Assembly (NCBI RefSeq): GCF_029626265.1 | Contig: NZ_JARUBN010000001.1 | Coordinates: 1,054,001 to 1,118,000, forward strand | DNA: 64,000 nucleotides | Reading direction: 5' to 3' | Origin: Micromonospora sp. WMMD1102 | Lineage (GTDB): Bacteria > Actinomycetota > Actinomycetes > Mycobacteriales > Micromonosporaceae | Shown: in pieces, positions 25,980-36,894 of the stretch | Position numbering within the stretch: position 1 is the first letter of the stretch | Layout of the letters: every line of letters starts with the position of its first letter | The notes under the pieces: generated by a model | What the model was told of the DNA's origin: nothing | The model's database searches: none | What the model saw: only the letters and a program-made list of their open reading frames with translations | Program-made: the position numbers and the translations under genes

Positions 25980-27281
25980 CTACTGCCGGCTGCTTGGTTC
26001 ATGTTTCGCGACCTGGGTAGCGGGACCTGGTGGAAGCCCCGCCGGCTTCCGCCGGATCGGTAGGACGACCAGCAGGAGCAGCGCGAAGAGCACGTAGAGG
26101 TTGCGCAGCAGGAACTCGCCGGGGGCGTCGGTGCGTTCGTAGGCCCGCCCCCAGTCGTAGTACGAGACCACGCCGTAGACGATCACGGCGGTGACCAGCG
26201 CGGCGAGCGTCAGCAGGGCTACCCGGCGGCGGCGCCCGGCCGGGCCGGCGGCCAGATCGGGGGACCGTAGCCCGGCGTCGACCAGCACCACCACGGCCGG
26301 GATGAACCAGTACGCGTGGTGGGTCCAGGTGATCGGGCTCACCAACACGGCGACCAGGCCGGTGAGGGTCAGTCCGGCGACCTCGTCGCCGGCCTGGGCA
26401 GCCTGCGCCGCCCGCCACAGCCCGTACGCCCCGACGGCGACCACCAGCACCAGCCAGAGGAGCTGGTTCGGCTCCTCCGGGGTGGTGAACCGGTTGAGCA
26501 GCCCGAACAGCGACTGGTTGCCGGTGTAGTCGGGCCGGCCGACCCGGTCGGTGAGCCAGAGCTCGTGGGTCCAGAACCGCCATGAGTCGGTCGGGGCGAT
26601 CGCCGCCGCCAGCAGCGTGGCGCCGGCCGCCGCCGCGCTGGAGACCAGGGCGGCCCGCCACCGCCGGGTGACGAGCAGGTAGACGATGAAGATCCCCGGA
26701 TAGAGCTTGAGCGCCGTCGCCAGCCCGATCCCGACACCGGCCCAGCGCGAGTTCCGGGGTACGGCGCGCAGCAGGTCGGCCAGGACCAGCACCACCAGCA
26801 GCATGTTGATCTGGCCGAAGATGATCGTCTCCCGGGTGCTCTCCACGGCGAAGACGAGCGGCACGGCGAGTCCGGCCGCGAACCACCGGGACACCCCGTG
26901 CCGGTCGGCGACCGAGGCGACGAGCCACCAGGTCGTCACCAGCAGGGCGAGTACGGTCAGCGCGGTGAAGACGGCGGCGGTGACCCCGATCCGCAACTCG
27001 ACGAACGGGCGCAGCAGCAGGGCGGTGAACGGTGGGTAGGTGAAGAACAACTGGCCCTGCAGATCGTCTGCCTGCGCGTAGTCGTACAGCGGATTCCCGT
27101 CCGCCCACCAGCGCATCGCGCTCATATAGATCTTGAGATCGTAGAAGTTGTGCGGGGTGCTGAGCAGATAGAGCAGCGGAACCGCCGCGGCGACCAGCAC
27201 CACGACGATGATCTGGCGTGCGGAGCGGCCGCCGGGGTCGTCCTCGTCCGTGGCGGATGGTGCGGCAGGATCGGCTGGCAC
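25980..27281 (-). CDS. GT87 (DUF2029) polyprenol-phosphate-mannose-dependent mannosyltransferase-like protein
   Basis: A 433-residue multipass membrane protein with about ten helices. The family fingerprint is early: an aspartate in STPHNFYDLKIYMSAMRWWA, then NPLYDYA and FFTYPPFTALLLRP, then ATALKLYPG. GT87 enzymes such as PimE use polyprenyl-phosphate-mannose on the outer face to extend phosphatidylinositol mannosides or lipoglycans. The exact acceptor is unknown. It is monocistronic and divergent from orn. Confidence 0.85.
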   Translation of the reverse strand: MPADPAAPSATDEDDPGGRSARQIIVVVLVAAAVPLLYLLSTPHNFYDLKIYMSAMRWWADGNPLYDYAQADDLQGQLFFTYPPFTALLLRPFVELRIGVTAAVFTALTVLALLVTTWWLVASVADRHGVSRWFAAGLAVPLVFAVESTRETIIFGQINMLLVVLVLADLLRAVPRNSRWAGVGIGLATALKLYPGIFIVYLLVTRRWRAALVSSAAAAGATLLAAAIAPTDSWRFWTHELWLTDRVGRPDYTGNQSLFGLLNRFTTPEEPNQLLWLVLVVAVGAYGLWRAAQAAQAGDEVAGLTLTGLVAVLVSPITWTHHAYWFIPAVVVLVDAGLRSPDLAAGPAGRRRRVALLTLAALVTAVIVYGVVSYYDWGRAYERTDAPGEFLLRNLYVLFALLLLVVLPIRRKPAGLPPGPATQVAKHEPSSRQ

Positions 27282-27355
27282 GGGAAAACCCTAGCGGGCC
27301 GTTCTGTCCACAGCGTTGAGGCGCGGGTCCCCGGGCTGCGCGTAGTCTGATCGTC

Positions 27356-27946
27356 GTGGCTGATCTTCTCGTCTGGGTCGACTGTGAGATGACCGGGCTC
27401 GACCTGGGCAAGGATGCCTTGATCGAGGTCGCGGCGCTGGTCACCGACCGTGACCTCAACGTGCTCGGCGATGGTGTGGACGTGGTGATCCACGCCGACG
27501 AGCCGGCGCTGGCCGGGATGCCGGAGATCGTGCGGGCGATGCACGAACGCTCCGGCCTGACCGAGGAGGTACGCCGCTCGGCGGTGAGCCTGCACGAGGC
27601 CGAGGAGATGGTGATGGAGTACGTCACCTCACTGGTCAAGGACCCGCGTACGGCACCGCTCTGCGGCAACTCGATCGCCACCGACCGGGGATTCCTGGCC
27701 CGGGACATGCCGCGACTCGACGCCCACCTGCACTACCGCTTGATCGACGTGTCGTCGATCAAGGAGCTGTGCCGGAGGTGGTACCCCCGGGTCTACTTCG
27801 GGCAGCCGGCGAAGGGGCTGGCCCACCGGGCCCTGGCGGACGTCCGGGAGAGCATCCGGGAGCTGGAGTACTACCGGCGGACGATCTTCGTGCCGCTGCC
27901 CGGTCCGGACGTCGACACCGCGAAGGCGATCGCCGCCGAACTCTGA
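27356..27946 (+). CDS. orn: Oligoribonuclease Orn
   Basis: A 3'-5' exonuclease of 196 residues that degrades two- to five-nucleotide RNAs, including pGpG from c-di-GMP turnover. DEDDh family: D9 and E11 in [13 protein letters not shown], an Asp in [16 protein letters not shown], and H/D in [15 protein letters not shown]. Starts at GTG 27356. In most high-GC actinobacteria it sits beside a tRNA-His gene, as here. Confidence 0.97.
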   Translation: MADLLVWVDCEMTGLDLGKDALIEVAALVTDRDLNVLGDGVDVVIHADEPALAGMPEIVRAMHERSGLTEEVRRSAVSLHEAEEMVMEYVTSLVKDPRTAPLCGNSIATDRGFLARDMPRLDAHLHYRLIDVSSIKELCRRWYPRVYFGQPAKGLAHRALADVRESIRELEYYRRTIFVPLPGPDVDTAKAIAAEL

Positions 27947-28134
27947 CGGCCGGCTCGTCGCTCGGGCGGACCGGTTGCCGCCGTCGGTGTCGGGCCGGTC
28001 CGGGTCCGGGTCCCGGTGTCGGGCGGGGTGTAACCCGGTCGACGGCGGGCGTAGGGGTATGGCTATCATTGGTCGTCGCCCCGCCGGGTCCGCCGATCCG
28101 GTGCCGGCAGATGTTCCTGATCAAACTGAACATG

Positions 28135-28210
28135 GTGGCTGTAGCTCAGTTGGCAGAGCACCGGGTTGTGGTCCCGGGTGTCGTGGGTTCAAATCCCATC
28201 AGTCACCCCA
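28135..28210 (+). tRNA. tRNA-His (anticodon GUG)
   Basis: Acceptor GTGGCTG pairs with CAGTCAC. The anticodon loop has TTGTGGT (anticodon GTG), the T arm is GTGGGTTCAAATCCCAT, and CCA is encoded. The G at 28134 is the -1 position that pairs with C73, the tRNA-His hallmark. Confidence 0.97.
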
Positions 28211-28235
28211 CGGTCGGATCGACAGATCCGCAGCC

Positions 28236-28261
28236 GAGACCCCCTCTTGCGAGGGGGTCTC
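28236..28261 (+). terminator. Terminator hairpin after tRNA-His
   Basis: GAGACCCCCTC and GAGGGGGTCTC form a perfect 11-bp stem with a TTGC loop, followed by a weak T-rich stretch. It probably also serves the convergent L,D-transpeptidase gene. Confidence 0.8.
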
Positions 28262-28289
28262 GATCGTTTGGGGCGGGTTCGGGGCCGGG

Positions 28290-29600
28290 TCAGCCGGTGA
28301 CGGTGCCCGCGCTCGGCTCGGTGCCCGGTGGGGTCGCCGTCTCGCCGACCGGGATCGCGCTGCCCTTGACGTACTGGTCCCAGCTCATGTTCCAGTCGGT
28401 CCAGCCGTTGCCGTTCTGGAGCTTGCGTTCGGTGCCCTTGACCACGATCGGGTCGCCGACCCGGGTCTGGTTGAACAGCCAGGCCGCGTTGGCCGTGGAC
28501 ATGTTGACGCAGCCGTGCGACACGTTCGTCCGCCCCTGGCTGGCGACGGACCAGGGCGCGGCGTGGATGAACTCGCCGCCCCAGGTGAGCCGCTGGGCGT
28601 ACTCGATGTCGGTGACGTAGCGGTTGGCCGGGTTCGGGTCGTCGCGGGTGTCGAAGACGGTCTCCTTGAGCTTCTCGATGACCACCATCGTGCCGCTGGA
28701 GGAGGGGGTGCTCTTCTTGCCGAGGCTCACCGGGATGGTCTTGACGACCTTGCCGTCCCGCTTGACCGTCATCTTCTTGGTCCTGTTGTCGACGGTCATC
28801 ACCACCGCCGGCCCGGTCTTGATGTCGACCGTCAGGTCGGCCCGGCCGTACCAGCCGTCGCCCATCGGCAGCCCACCGGCCTGGATCTTGTAGAAGATCT
28901 TGCTGTTCGCCTTCCAGAACGTCTTGGGGCGGTAGCGCACCTCGGCCGGGCTGACCCAGTGCCAGATTCCCTCCTGGGCCGGGGTGGCCCGGACGGTCAT
29001 CCGGCGCTGCACGTCGTCCCGGTAGTCCTCCGGGACCGCCCGGCCGAACTTGACGATCAGCGGCATGCCGACCCCGACCGTCTGGCCGTCACCGAGGAAG
29101 CTGGTCACCCGGATCTGCTTGTCGGGCTTGGCCATGGTGGTGAAGGTGTTGGTCGTCGTCGCCGGCTTGCCGTCGTCGCCGGTCGCGGTCACGGTCGCCG
29201 TGTACGTCGTGCCGTAGTCGAGCGCCTTCTCCGGCAGCCACGTCCCGGCGGCGGTCAGCGCGCCCTCGACGGTCTCGCCGGCCGCGTTCTTGACCTCGAC
29301 GGTGGTCTCGACGGCGTCCTTGCTGTCGAAGGCGATCTCCGTGGCGGCGGGCACGTCCTTGGCGTCCGCCGCCGGTGTGGTTATCGTCGCGGACGCCTTC
29401 GGCTTCTGCTCGGCCTCGCTACCGCCCTGGAACGACGGCCCGGACCCCTTGCCGCCGTCGTCCGTGCAAGCGGTCGCGGTGACCGCCAGGGCCCCGGCGA
29501 GCAGGACCGAGGCGAGAGCGCGGAACGGCGCGGGTCGTCGCCGCGCCGCTCCACCCCGGTCGGAGGCGGGACGGATCAACTGGTCTCGGCCTGGTCGCAT
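28290..29600 (-). CDS. Lipoprotein L,D-transpeptidase (LdtMt2-type)
   Basis: A 436-residue enzyme forming 3-3 cross-links in peptidoglycan. The lipoprotein signal ends at C45 (AVTATACTDDG). Two Ig-like domains (about 65-265) precede the YkuD catalytic domain with HAAPWS and the catalytic C364 in SHGCVNMS. A C-terminal stretch resembles the LdtMt2 tail (GNGWTDWNMSWDQYVKGSAI). ATG 29600. Paralogous to the next upstream gene, with near-identical active-site segments, so an old tandem duplication. Confidence 0.95.
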   Translation of the reverse strand: MRPGRDQLIRPASDRGGAARRRPAPFRALASVLLAGALAVTATACTDDGGKGSGPSFQGGSEAEQKPKASATITTPAADAKDVPAATEIAFDSKDAVETTVEVKNAAGETVEGALTAAGTWLPEKALDYGTTYTATVTATGDDGKPATTTNTFTTMAKPDKQIRVTSFLGDGQTVGVGMPLIVKFGRAVPEDYRDDVQRRMTVRATPAQEGIWHWVSPAEVRYRPKTFWKANSKIFYKIQAGGLPMGDGWYGRADLTVDIKTGPAVVMTVDNRTKKMTVKRDGKVVKTIPVSLGKKSTPSSSGTMVVIEKLKETVFDTRDDPNPANRYVTDIEYAQRLTWGGEFIHAAPWSVASQGRTNVSHGCVNMSTANAAWLFNQTRVGDPIVVKGTERKLQNGNGWTDWNMSWDQYVKGSAIPVGETATPPGTEPSAGTVTG

Positions 29601-29811
29601 GATCCCCTCACACTGCTGGTTCCCACAGCTGTACCCACTCGGTCACCACGGTCATCCTCTCCCAATGACGTCCGTGAGCAAGTTTTCGTTTCCCCGCGTG
29701 CCGTAGAACACCAGAACGATGAGGTCGGTTTAACCGGTTAGGTGGCAAATGCGACGAAGATCGTCCTCGATCCACCCGACCTGTTGGCCGGCCGGGCGCA
29801 TGGGTGGCCGG

Positions 29812-29835
29812 TTCGCCGGTTCGCCGGTTCGCCGG
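29812..29835. repeat. TTCGCCGG x3 microrepeat
   Basis: Three perfect 8-bp copies immediately downstream of the stop of the second L,D-transpeptidase gene, in the gap between the two paralogues. Confidence 0.7.
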
Positions 29836-29839
29836 CCTG

Positions 29840-31081
29840 TCAGGTGCCCAGGTCGGCTGGGACCGGCAGGGCGCTGCCCTTGACGTACTCCTTCCAGGGC
29901 AGGTTCCAGGCGGTCCAGCCGTTGCCGGAGGCGAGTTTGCGCTCGGTGCCGGTGATCGTCACCGGGTCGCCGGTCTTGGTCTTCTCGAAGAGCCAACGGG
30001 CGTGTGCGGTGGAGACGTTGACGCAGCCGTGCGAGACGTTGCGTCGCCCCTGGTCGCCCACCGACCACGGCGCGGCGTGGATGTACTCCCCGCCCCAGGT
30101 CAGCCGCTGGGCGAAGTCGATGTCGGTGACGTAGCGGTTGGCCGGGTCCGGGTCGTCGCGGGTGTCGAAGACCGTGGACTCCTTCTTCTCCATCACCACC
30201 ATCGTGCCGCTGGAGGAGGGGGTGCTCTTCTTGCCGAGGCTCACCGGGATGGTCCGGACCACGTTGCCGTTCTCCAGGACGGTCATCTTCTTGGTCTTGT
30301 TGTCGACCTTCATCTCGAACCTGCTGCCGATCTTGGCGGTCGCCTTGCGGTCGACGTTGCCGTACCGGCCGTTGCTCAGCGGGATGCCCTCCAGGCCGAT
30401 CCGGACCCGCAGCGTCGTCCCGGGCTGCCAGTACTCCGGGGCGCGGTAGTATGCCTGGGTGCCGTTGGAGACCCAGTGCCAGGCGCCCGGCTGCGGCGGG
30501 TCGGAGTCGACGAACATCCGCTGCTGCACCTTGGCCCGGTCCTTCTTGGCGATCCCCGGGGAGAACTCCACCACCACCGGCATGGCCACGCCGTAGGTCT
30601 TGTCGTCGAAGAGGTAGAGGCCGGAACCGATCACCGACTTCGGCTTGGCCATGGTGGTGAACGAGGTGGTCTTGGTCTCGGTCTGTCCGGCCTCGGTGGT
30701 CGCGGTGACCTGGGCGGTGTAGGTCTTGCCGTACTTCAGCGGGGCCGCCGGCACCCAGGAGGAGCCGTCCGGACGCATGGTCCCCTTGACGGCGCTGCCT
30801 CCGGCGAGGGTCAGGTTGACGTTGCTGATCTTCCCGCCCTTGACGCTGGTGCCGATCTCCACGCTCACCGGCTGCTTCTTGGCGCCGTTGGCCGGAGTCA
30901 CCGCGAACTCGAGTGGCTCGGCGGGTGGCGTCGGGGTCGCGCCCGCTTCCGCGACCGACCCGCCGTTGCCGCTCACGAACTGCGGCTTCTTGTCCCCGTC
31001 GCTGCCACACGCCGCCGCACCCAGCGGCGTGACGACCGCCAGCGCGACGACCATCGCCCAGTTGCGCGTGCTCCTGCCCAT
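29840..31081 (-). CDS. Lipoprotein L,D-transpeptidase (LdtMt2-type), paralogue
   Basis: A 413-residue lipoprotein with lipobox Cys C25 (TPLGAAACGSD), two Ig-like domains and a YkuD domain with HAAPWS and C353 in SHGCVNVS. ATG 31081 gives a compact lipoprotein signal; an upstream ATG at 31114 would add 11 residues but has no ribosome-binding site. It shares long stretches with the 28290 paralogue, including SLGKKSTPSSSGTMVV and DDP.PANRYVTDI. Transcribed in the same direction as the paralogue with a 239-bp gap, so likely its own promoter. Confidence 0.94.
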   Translation of the reverse strand: MGRSTRNWAMVVALAVVTPLGAAACGSDGDKKPQFVSGNGGSVAEAGATPTPPAEPLEFAVTPANGAKKQPVSVEIGTSVKGGKISNVNLTLAGGSAVKGTMRPDGSSWVPAAPLKYGKTYTAQVTATTEAGQTETKTTSFTTMAKPKSVIGSGLYLFDDKTYGVAMPVVVEFSPGIAKKDRAKVQQRMFVDSDPPQPGAWHWVSNGTQAYYRAPEYWQPGTTLRVRIGLEGIPLSNGRYGNVDRKATAKIGSRFEMKVDNKTKKMTVLENGNVVRTIPVSLGKKSTPSSSGTMVVMEKKESTVFDTRDDPDPANRYVTDIDFAQRLTWGGEYIHAAPWSVGDQGRRNVSHGCVNVSTAHARWLFEKTKTGDPVTITGTERKLASGNGWTAWNLPWKEYVKGSALPVPADLGT

Positions 31082-31269
31082 CCCCACCTCGGTCCACTCG
31101 ATCCCGGGAGACATCGTGCACTATCGGGGCCACACTTTTGACCCCGGATGGCGAAACTTACGGGTGTAATGTCCGGTTTGTTGAGCCGGAGATGCTGATC
31201 ACGAGCGTGCGGGGAACTGGTTGGAACGTCCTGCTGGGGGCGTGTTAAGGTTTCACCCGTTGTCAGCGA

Positions 31270-31345
31270 GCGCCGCTAGCTCAACTGGCAGAGCAGCGGA
31301 CTCTTAATCCGCGGGTTCGGGGTTCGAGTCCCTGGCGGCGCACCA
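31270..31345 (+). tRNA. tRNA-Lys (anticodon CUU)
   Basis: GCGCCGC pairs with GCGGCGC. The anticodon loop contains ACTCTTAAT (anticodon CTT), the T arm has GGTTCGAGTCC, and CCA is encoded. Its 3' half recurs in decayed form at 35670-35720, marking it as a probable integration site. Confidence 0.97.
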
Positions 31346-31351
31346 ACGATC

Positions 31352-31392
31352 AAGGCCCTGACCTGGCGCTACTGTGCCGGTCGGGGCCTTTT
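31352..31392 (+). terminator. Terminator of tRNA-Lys
   Basis: AAGGCCCTGACC (31352-31363) pairs with GGTCGGGGCCTT (31379-31390), 12 bp with one G-U, followed by TTTT. Confidence 0.8.
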
Positions 31393-31720
31393 CGCGTACG
31401 CCGGTGGTGGCTCGGTGGGTGCTCGAGAGCCGTTGGACCTGGCTGGCCTCGGTGGGACGCGGCACGATCCTCGTGGACTTCCGGGTCGGGTGTAGTTGCC
31501 CTCGATGATCCGCTCGTCGATGACGAGTTCGCCGGAGAGCGGCATGAGGCGCTGACCGGGGCGAGGTAGGCGGTCGGGCTCGGGTACTCGGGGGGGACGG
31601 CCCGCCAGCTCGAAGGTTACTTTCAGCGTCGCCGATTCATTATGTAGACAAATTTCCATGCGCCGCCTATCGTCGGCACAAGCCTGGAGCGATGTCCTCC
31701 GATTCGGAAGAGGTCGTGCG
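31393..31720. other. Left end of the putative island, no convincing gene
   Basis: 328 bp between the tRNA-Lys terminator and the first island gene. A 96-codon frame exists on the minus strand (31659-31369), but only its first half looks protein-like and it ends in the terminator hairpin, so it is at best a remnant. The part at 31610-31665 is AT-rich, as expected for a promoter of the next gene. Confidence 0.4.
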
Positions 31721-32899
31721 ATGGTGCATTCCAGACGATGGGCTGCGGTATTCACGGCCCTGCTGGCGACAGAACTCCTGGTTACGGGCGCCGCCGCGCA
31801 TGCCGCGCCGATGCCGGACCCGGGGCGGACGAGCGTCGAGGGCGCCGTGACGGCGAAGCTACTCGGGCAGGTCGCCGCCACTGCCGTAGCGCACGCCGAC
31901 GCCGCCGGGACCCGGGTCACCGTCACCCGCCGCAGCGGCGACTGGGCCTTCGGCACCGCCGTGGCGCTTACCTCGCACGAGGAGGACGTCCATCCGACCG
32001 GCGCGATCTTCCTCGCCCGCGCCGAGGCCGGGACGTGGCGGGTCCAGTTCGACGGTGAAGCCGGGTTCGCCGAGCTGGCCGCCGGGTCGCCCGTGGTGAA
32101 CAGCCAGGAGAAGAAGGTCTTCGCGACCGCTCCGAGCACCAGGGCCACGGGTGGCGACTACCGGACCGGGATGGCCCTACCGTTCGCCGTCGGCCAGACG
32201 TGGACGCTGACCAGTGGCCCGCACGGCTGGGGCGGCTACGAGACGCCGTACAGCTCCGTCGACCTGGCCGGCGGTGACCAGGTGGTCCGGGCGGCGCGGG
32301 CCGGCACGGCGTACACCATGTGCACGGGATGGATCCGGGTGATCCACGACCGGGGTTACTCCACCGACTACTACCACCTGTGGAGCAGCATCTCGGTCAA
32401 CGGTGCCGCGGTCAGTCAGGGCACCTTCCTCGGCAACACCGGCACCGACGTGACCTGCGGCGGGGCGGCGTCCGGCCGGCACGTCCACTTCGGGTTGCGG
32501 CAGAACAGCGCGTACGTGGGAATCGCCGCGCACGGCATCGGCAAGTGGGAGTTCGTCAACGGCGCCGGGGCGTACCAGGGCGGCGCGCGACACGGGTCGG
32601 CCTGGGTCGGTGCCGGCGGCGGCCTCTACAACTACGGTGCGCTGGGCCTCAACCAGGCGGTGGTCGACGCCAACGGCGGGGGCACGCTGACCAAGCGGTC
32701 CGGGCCCGGCACCGGCTACTCCGTGCTCGGATCAGTCGGGGACGGCACCACGGTCACCGTCTCGTGCTCCGCCAACGGCACCTCGCACACCGGCCGCTAC
32801 GGCACCACCGCGCTGTGGAACCGACTGAGCGACGGCGCCTGGGTCTCCGACGCCTTCCTCTGGACCGGGATGGGCGGCCCGATCAACGGCTGGTGCTGA
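31721..32899 (+). CDS. Secreted M23-like (LasA-type) peptidase with C-terminal SH3-like region
   Basis: A 392-residue exported protein: signal peptide 1-29 (TGAAAHAAP), a helical N-domain, then a lysostaphin-like fold of about 150 residues. H and D ligands appear in WTLTSGPHGWGG and PYSSVDLAGGD, and RHVHFGLR is the H-x-H zinc motif. The C-terminal ~85 residues (TLTKRSGPGTGYSVLGSVGD) look like an SH3 domain that binds cell wall. Likely cleaves peptide cross-bridges or acts on rival cells. ATG 31721 has a GAAGAGG site; a longer frame from 31658 lacks one. Lies inside the tRNA-Lys island. Confidence 0.82.
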   Translation: MVHSRRWAAVFTALLATELLVTGAAAHAAPMPDPGRTSVEGAVTAKLLGQVAATAVAHADAAGTRVTVTRRSGDWAFGTAVALTSHEEDVHPTGAIFLARAEAGTWRVQFDGEAGFAELAAGSPVVNSQEKKVFATAPSTRATGGDYRTGMALPFAVGQTWTLTSGPHGWGGYETPYSSVDLAGGDQVVRAARAGTAYTMCTGWIRVIHDRGYSTDYYHLWSSISVNGAAVSQGTFLGNTGTDVTCGGAASGRHVHFGLRQNSAYVGIAAHGIGKWEFVNGAGAYQGGARHGSAWVGAGGGLYNYGALGLNQAVVDANGGGTLTKRSGPGTGYSVLGSVGDGTTVTVSCSANGTSHTGRYGTTALWNRLSDGAWVSDAFLWTGMGGPINGWC

Positions 32900-33024
32900 G
32901 CGGCGCCCCCTTCGGAGCCCGACCGGCCCGACCTGCGGCGCCCCGACGCGCGGGGTGCCGCGACGGGTTGGTGCCACCGCCGCCCGTCGACTGGAACATC
33001 GGCCACCGTCCGCCAGTGATCGCC

Positions 33025-33456
33025 GTGAACCCGTCCCGACGAGCCCTCCGCGGACTGGTCAAGGCGAAGAGCCCGCTCGTCGAACGGTTCGATCTGGTCG
33101 CGTTCGATATCTCCGGCTTCGCACCCGGGCGGCCGGCCGGCCGCGCATCATCAACGGGCTCAGCCAACTGGAGCAGGGCCGCGGCGACGAGTTGGCCCAG
33201 CTCGGCTTCGACTTCTCGGGCCGGGACGCAAAGGGCGCACGGACCAATTTCGCCGAGGCCAACCACGCCATCAACTGCATGGACGAGCAGCGGCTGAGCG
33301 AGCAGCAGGGCAACGAGCTGCGAGCCGCGATCTTCACGTCGACGCCGTTCATGGATCCGGGCGTCGTCGTGTCCACCGGTGCGCCCGACGGGTGCGAGCA
33401 CTGGCCGGCCGCCCACCCTCGGATTCCCGTACGCGCCCAGAACGTTCACGGATCGA
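33025..33456 (+). pseudogene. TAP-like alpha/beta-hydrolase (tripeptidyl aminopeptidase type), remnant
   Basis: Pieces of one protein are scattered over three frames. LVERFDLVAFDISGFAPG (about 33058-33128) is the early strand/oxyanion region. IINGLSQLEQGRGDELAQLG through AINCMDEQRLS to VSTGAPDGCEHWP (about 33148-33408) is in another frame. TLGFPYA then QNVHG (about 33415-33456) shift twice more. The segment carrying the nucleophile Ser (G-x-S-Y-G) is absent, so there is an internal deletion of several hundred bases plus at least three frameshifts. No function remains. Confidence 0.7.
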
Positions 33457-33457
33457 G

Positions 33458-33861
33458 ACCGACCGGGTGATGACTCGGGCCATGCATCGCTGGGCCCGCC
33501 TGCAGACCCGGTCGGGGAAGTCGGCGGTCTACCTCTGGTTCTTCACGGGTACGCCGCCGGAGAAAGGCCTCGAGAAGTTCGGCGCCTACCACGGGGCGGA
33601 GGTGATGTACGCCTACCACAACCTCGGCAAGGACGGCGACGCCGATTATTGGACGGCCGACTTCCGGCTGCGCGATCACATGACCGCCTACTGAACGAGT
33701 TTCGTCCAGGACGGCGACCCGAGCGTGCCCGGCCTGCCGCACTGGCCCACCGTGGAGCAGGCGCCCGAGCAGGTGGTGCAATTCGGGGACAGCGTCACCC
33801 TCGCTCCCCGCCCACGGGCCGCCGCCGTCGATCTGTGGATGGGCTACCAGGGACCGATCCC

Positions 33862-33865
<4 letters not shown>
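33458..33865 (+). pseudogene. Type B carboxylesterase C-terminal fragment with internal stop
   Basis: In one frame the sequence reads like the end of a carboxylesterase/lipase: HRWARLQTRSGKSAVYLWFF, KFGAYHGAEVMYAYHNLG, DYWTADFRLRDHMTAY. Then comes TGA at 33692-33694 where the family has Trp, then TSFVQDGDPSVPGLPHWPTV to a natural stop at 33865. The N-terminal two thirds with the catalytic Ser are missing. A single TGG-to-TGA change plus truncation; non-functional. Confidence 0.72.
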
Positions 33866-35575
<1,710 letters not shown>

Positions 35576-35592
35576 GACGCGGAAGGAACACG

Positions 35593-35627
35593 CCAGCGGA
35601 CCGGTCCGGCTCGGACCGGTCCGCTGG
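35593..35627 (+). terminator. Terminator hairpin of the xylanase gene
   Basis: CCAGCGGACCGGTCCG (35593-35608) and CGGACCGGTCCGCTGG (35612-35627) form a perfect 16-bp stem with a 3-nt loop; no T-tract. Confidence 0.75.
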
Positions 35628-35669
35628 GCCTCACACGACCGCCGTCCGTGGACACCTGTGCACTGCTGA

Positions 35670-35743
35670 CGCGGGCTCTTGATCTGCGGGTTCGAAGTTC
35701 GGGTCCCTGACGACGCACCGGCGATGGAGGCTTCGGCCTGGCG
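35670..35743 (+). repeat. Degenerate copy of the tRNA-Lys 3' half plus downstream flank (putative att site)
   Basis: 35670-35720 aligns without gaps to tRNA-Lys positions 31295-31345 at 41 of 51 bases. All the differences but the first are transitions, and the anticodon, T loop and acceptor 3' strand are still readable. Similarity continues into the flank (35721-35743 against 31346-31368, 16 of 23). No 5' half is present. Same orientation as tRNA-Lys. Confidence 0.75.
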
Positions 35744-35811
35744 TCTTACGGTGGTAACCGGATGCGACCGGTCGAGATTGGATCCGTCCGTCGACTTCAG
35801 GGATAACCCGG

Positions 35812-36882
35812 ATGGCTGATCCGACCCCAGGCCGGACTCTGGGGTCCATGAGCGGGATCGATGAGAAGTACCAGGAACTGCTGCGTCGGGGCTGGCGCCC
35901 AGCCGTGCCGCTGCCGGTGGTGCCCCTGCCGGTACCCGGCACCCACGGACGCTTCTTCGGGTACGTGCTCTCCGGCGGCGTAACGGTCACGATCTACGAG
36001 CACCCGGACACCGGCACGTTCGAGGTGCACGGTGCGATCCTGGCCCGCTATCTCGAACTCGGCGGCCCGCTGGCCCTCGGCTTCCCGGTCAGCGACGAGG
36101 TCGACGACATCGTCAGCGGGCAGCCGGTCGGCCGGGTGAGCCACTTCCAGCACGGTTCGATCTTCTACCACGACGGCACCCTGCTGGAGTTGTCGGCGCT
36201 CGGCGCCCCCGGGTCGGCCTTCGAAATCGTCGACGGCATCGACGTTTCCTATGCTCAGGGAAGCATCAACTGGTCGGCTGTCGGGCAGGCGGGTCTCGGC
36301 TTCGCCTATATCAAGGCCACCGAGGGCGACAACCACACCGACGACCAGTTCGCCCACAACTGGGCGGGCAGTGCCGGCCGCATGCCGCGCGGGGCGTACC
36401 ACTATTTTCACGCCCGCACGACGCCCGACGCGACCCGCGCCCAGGCCGACCATTTCACGGACGTGCTGACGGCGGCGGGCGGCGGCGGTGAACTGCCGCC
36501 GGCGGTCGACGTCGAGACGCTGCCGCCGGGGGTGAGCGCGGAGCAGGCCGTGGCGTCGCTCCAGTTTTTCGTCAGCATCGTCTGGCAGGCGACCGGGCAG
36601 CGTCCGTTGATCTACACGTACCCGTCTTTCTGGACGAGTCAGATGCGCGGGAACGCAACCTTCGACGGCAAGCACCACCTGTGGATCGCCAGCTACGGCC
36701 GGCCGTTGGGCCACGGCGCCCACGCCACCCGGCCCAACGGGCCGCTGCTGCCGCACGGCTGGTCGGACTACTCGGTCTGGCAGCACGCGATAAGTGCGGG
36801 CATCCCCGGAATCTCCGGCCTCGTGGACCGCAACACGGTCGCGGTGCCGGGCGGTCAGAGCCTCGTCGAGTTCCTGCGCTGA
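35812..36882 (+). CDS. GH25 muramidase with LGFP-type N-domain, no signal peptide
   Basis: A 356-residue lysozyme-type enzyme cutting MurNAc-GlcNAc bonds. Residues about 45-125 carry LGFP-like wall-binding repeats (HGAILARYLELGGPLALGFP, then RVSHFQHGSIFYHDGT). The GH25 barrel begins at GIDVSYAQG (D144) and has the catalytic pair D233-x-E235 in PAVDVETLPPG. No signal peptide or membrane segment is visible, so export would need another route, as with phage endolysins. ATG 35812 or ATG 35848 may be used. It heads a five-gene plus-strand run. Confidence 0.92.
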   Translation: MADPTPGRTLGSMSGIDEKYQELLRRGWRPAVPLPVVPLPVPGTHGRFFGYVLSGGVTVTIYEHPDTGTFEVHGAILARYLELGGPLALGFPVSDEVDDIVSGQPVGRVSHFQHGSIFYHDGTLLELSALGAPGSAFEIVDGIDVSYAQGSINWSAVGQAGLGFAYIKATEGDNHTDDQFAHNWAGSAGRMPRGAYHYFHARTTPDATRAQADHFTDVLTAAGGGGELPPAVDVETLPPGVSAEQAVASLQFFVSIVWQATGQRPLIYTYPSFWTSQMRGNATFDGKHHLWIASYGRPLGHGAHATRPNGPLLPHGWSDYSVWQHAISAGIPGISGLVDRNTVAVPGGQSLVEFLR

Positions 36883-36894
36883 CGGGAGAGAACG

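Noticed and set aside
31369..31659. 96-codon minus-strand ORF starting MEICLHNESATLKVTFELAG
   Set aside because: The beginning looks protein-like but the second half is Pro/Arg low complexity and the stop lies in the tRNA-Lys terminator. No ribosome-binding site; possibly a remnant.
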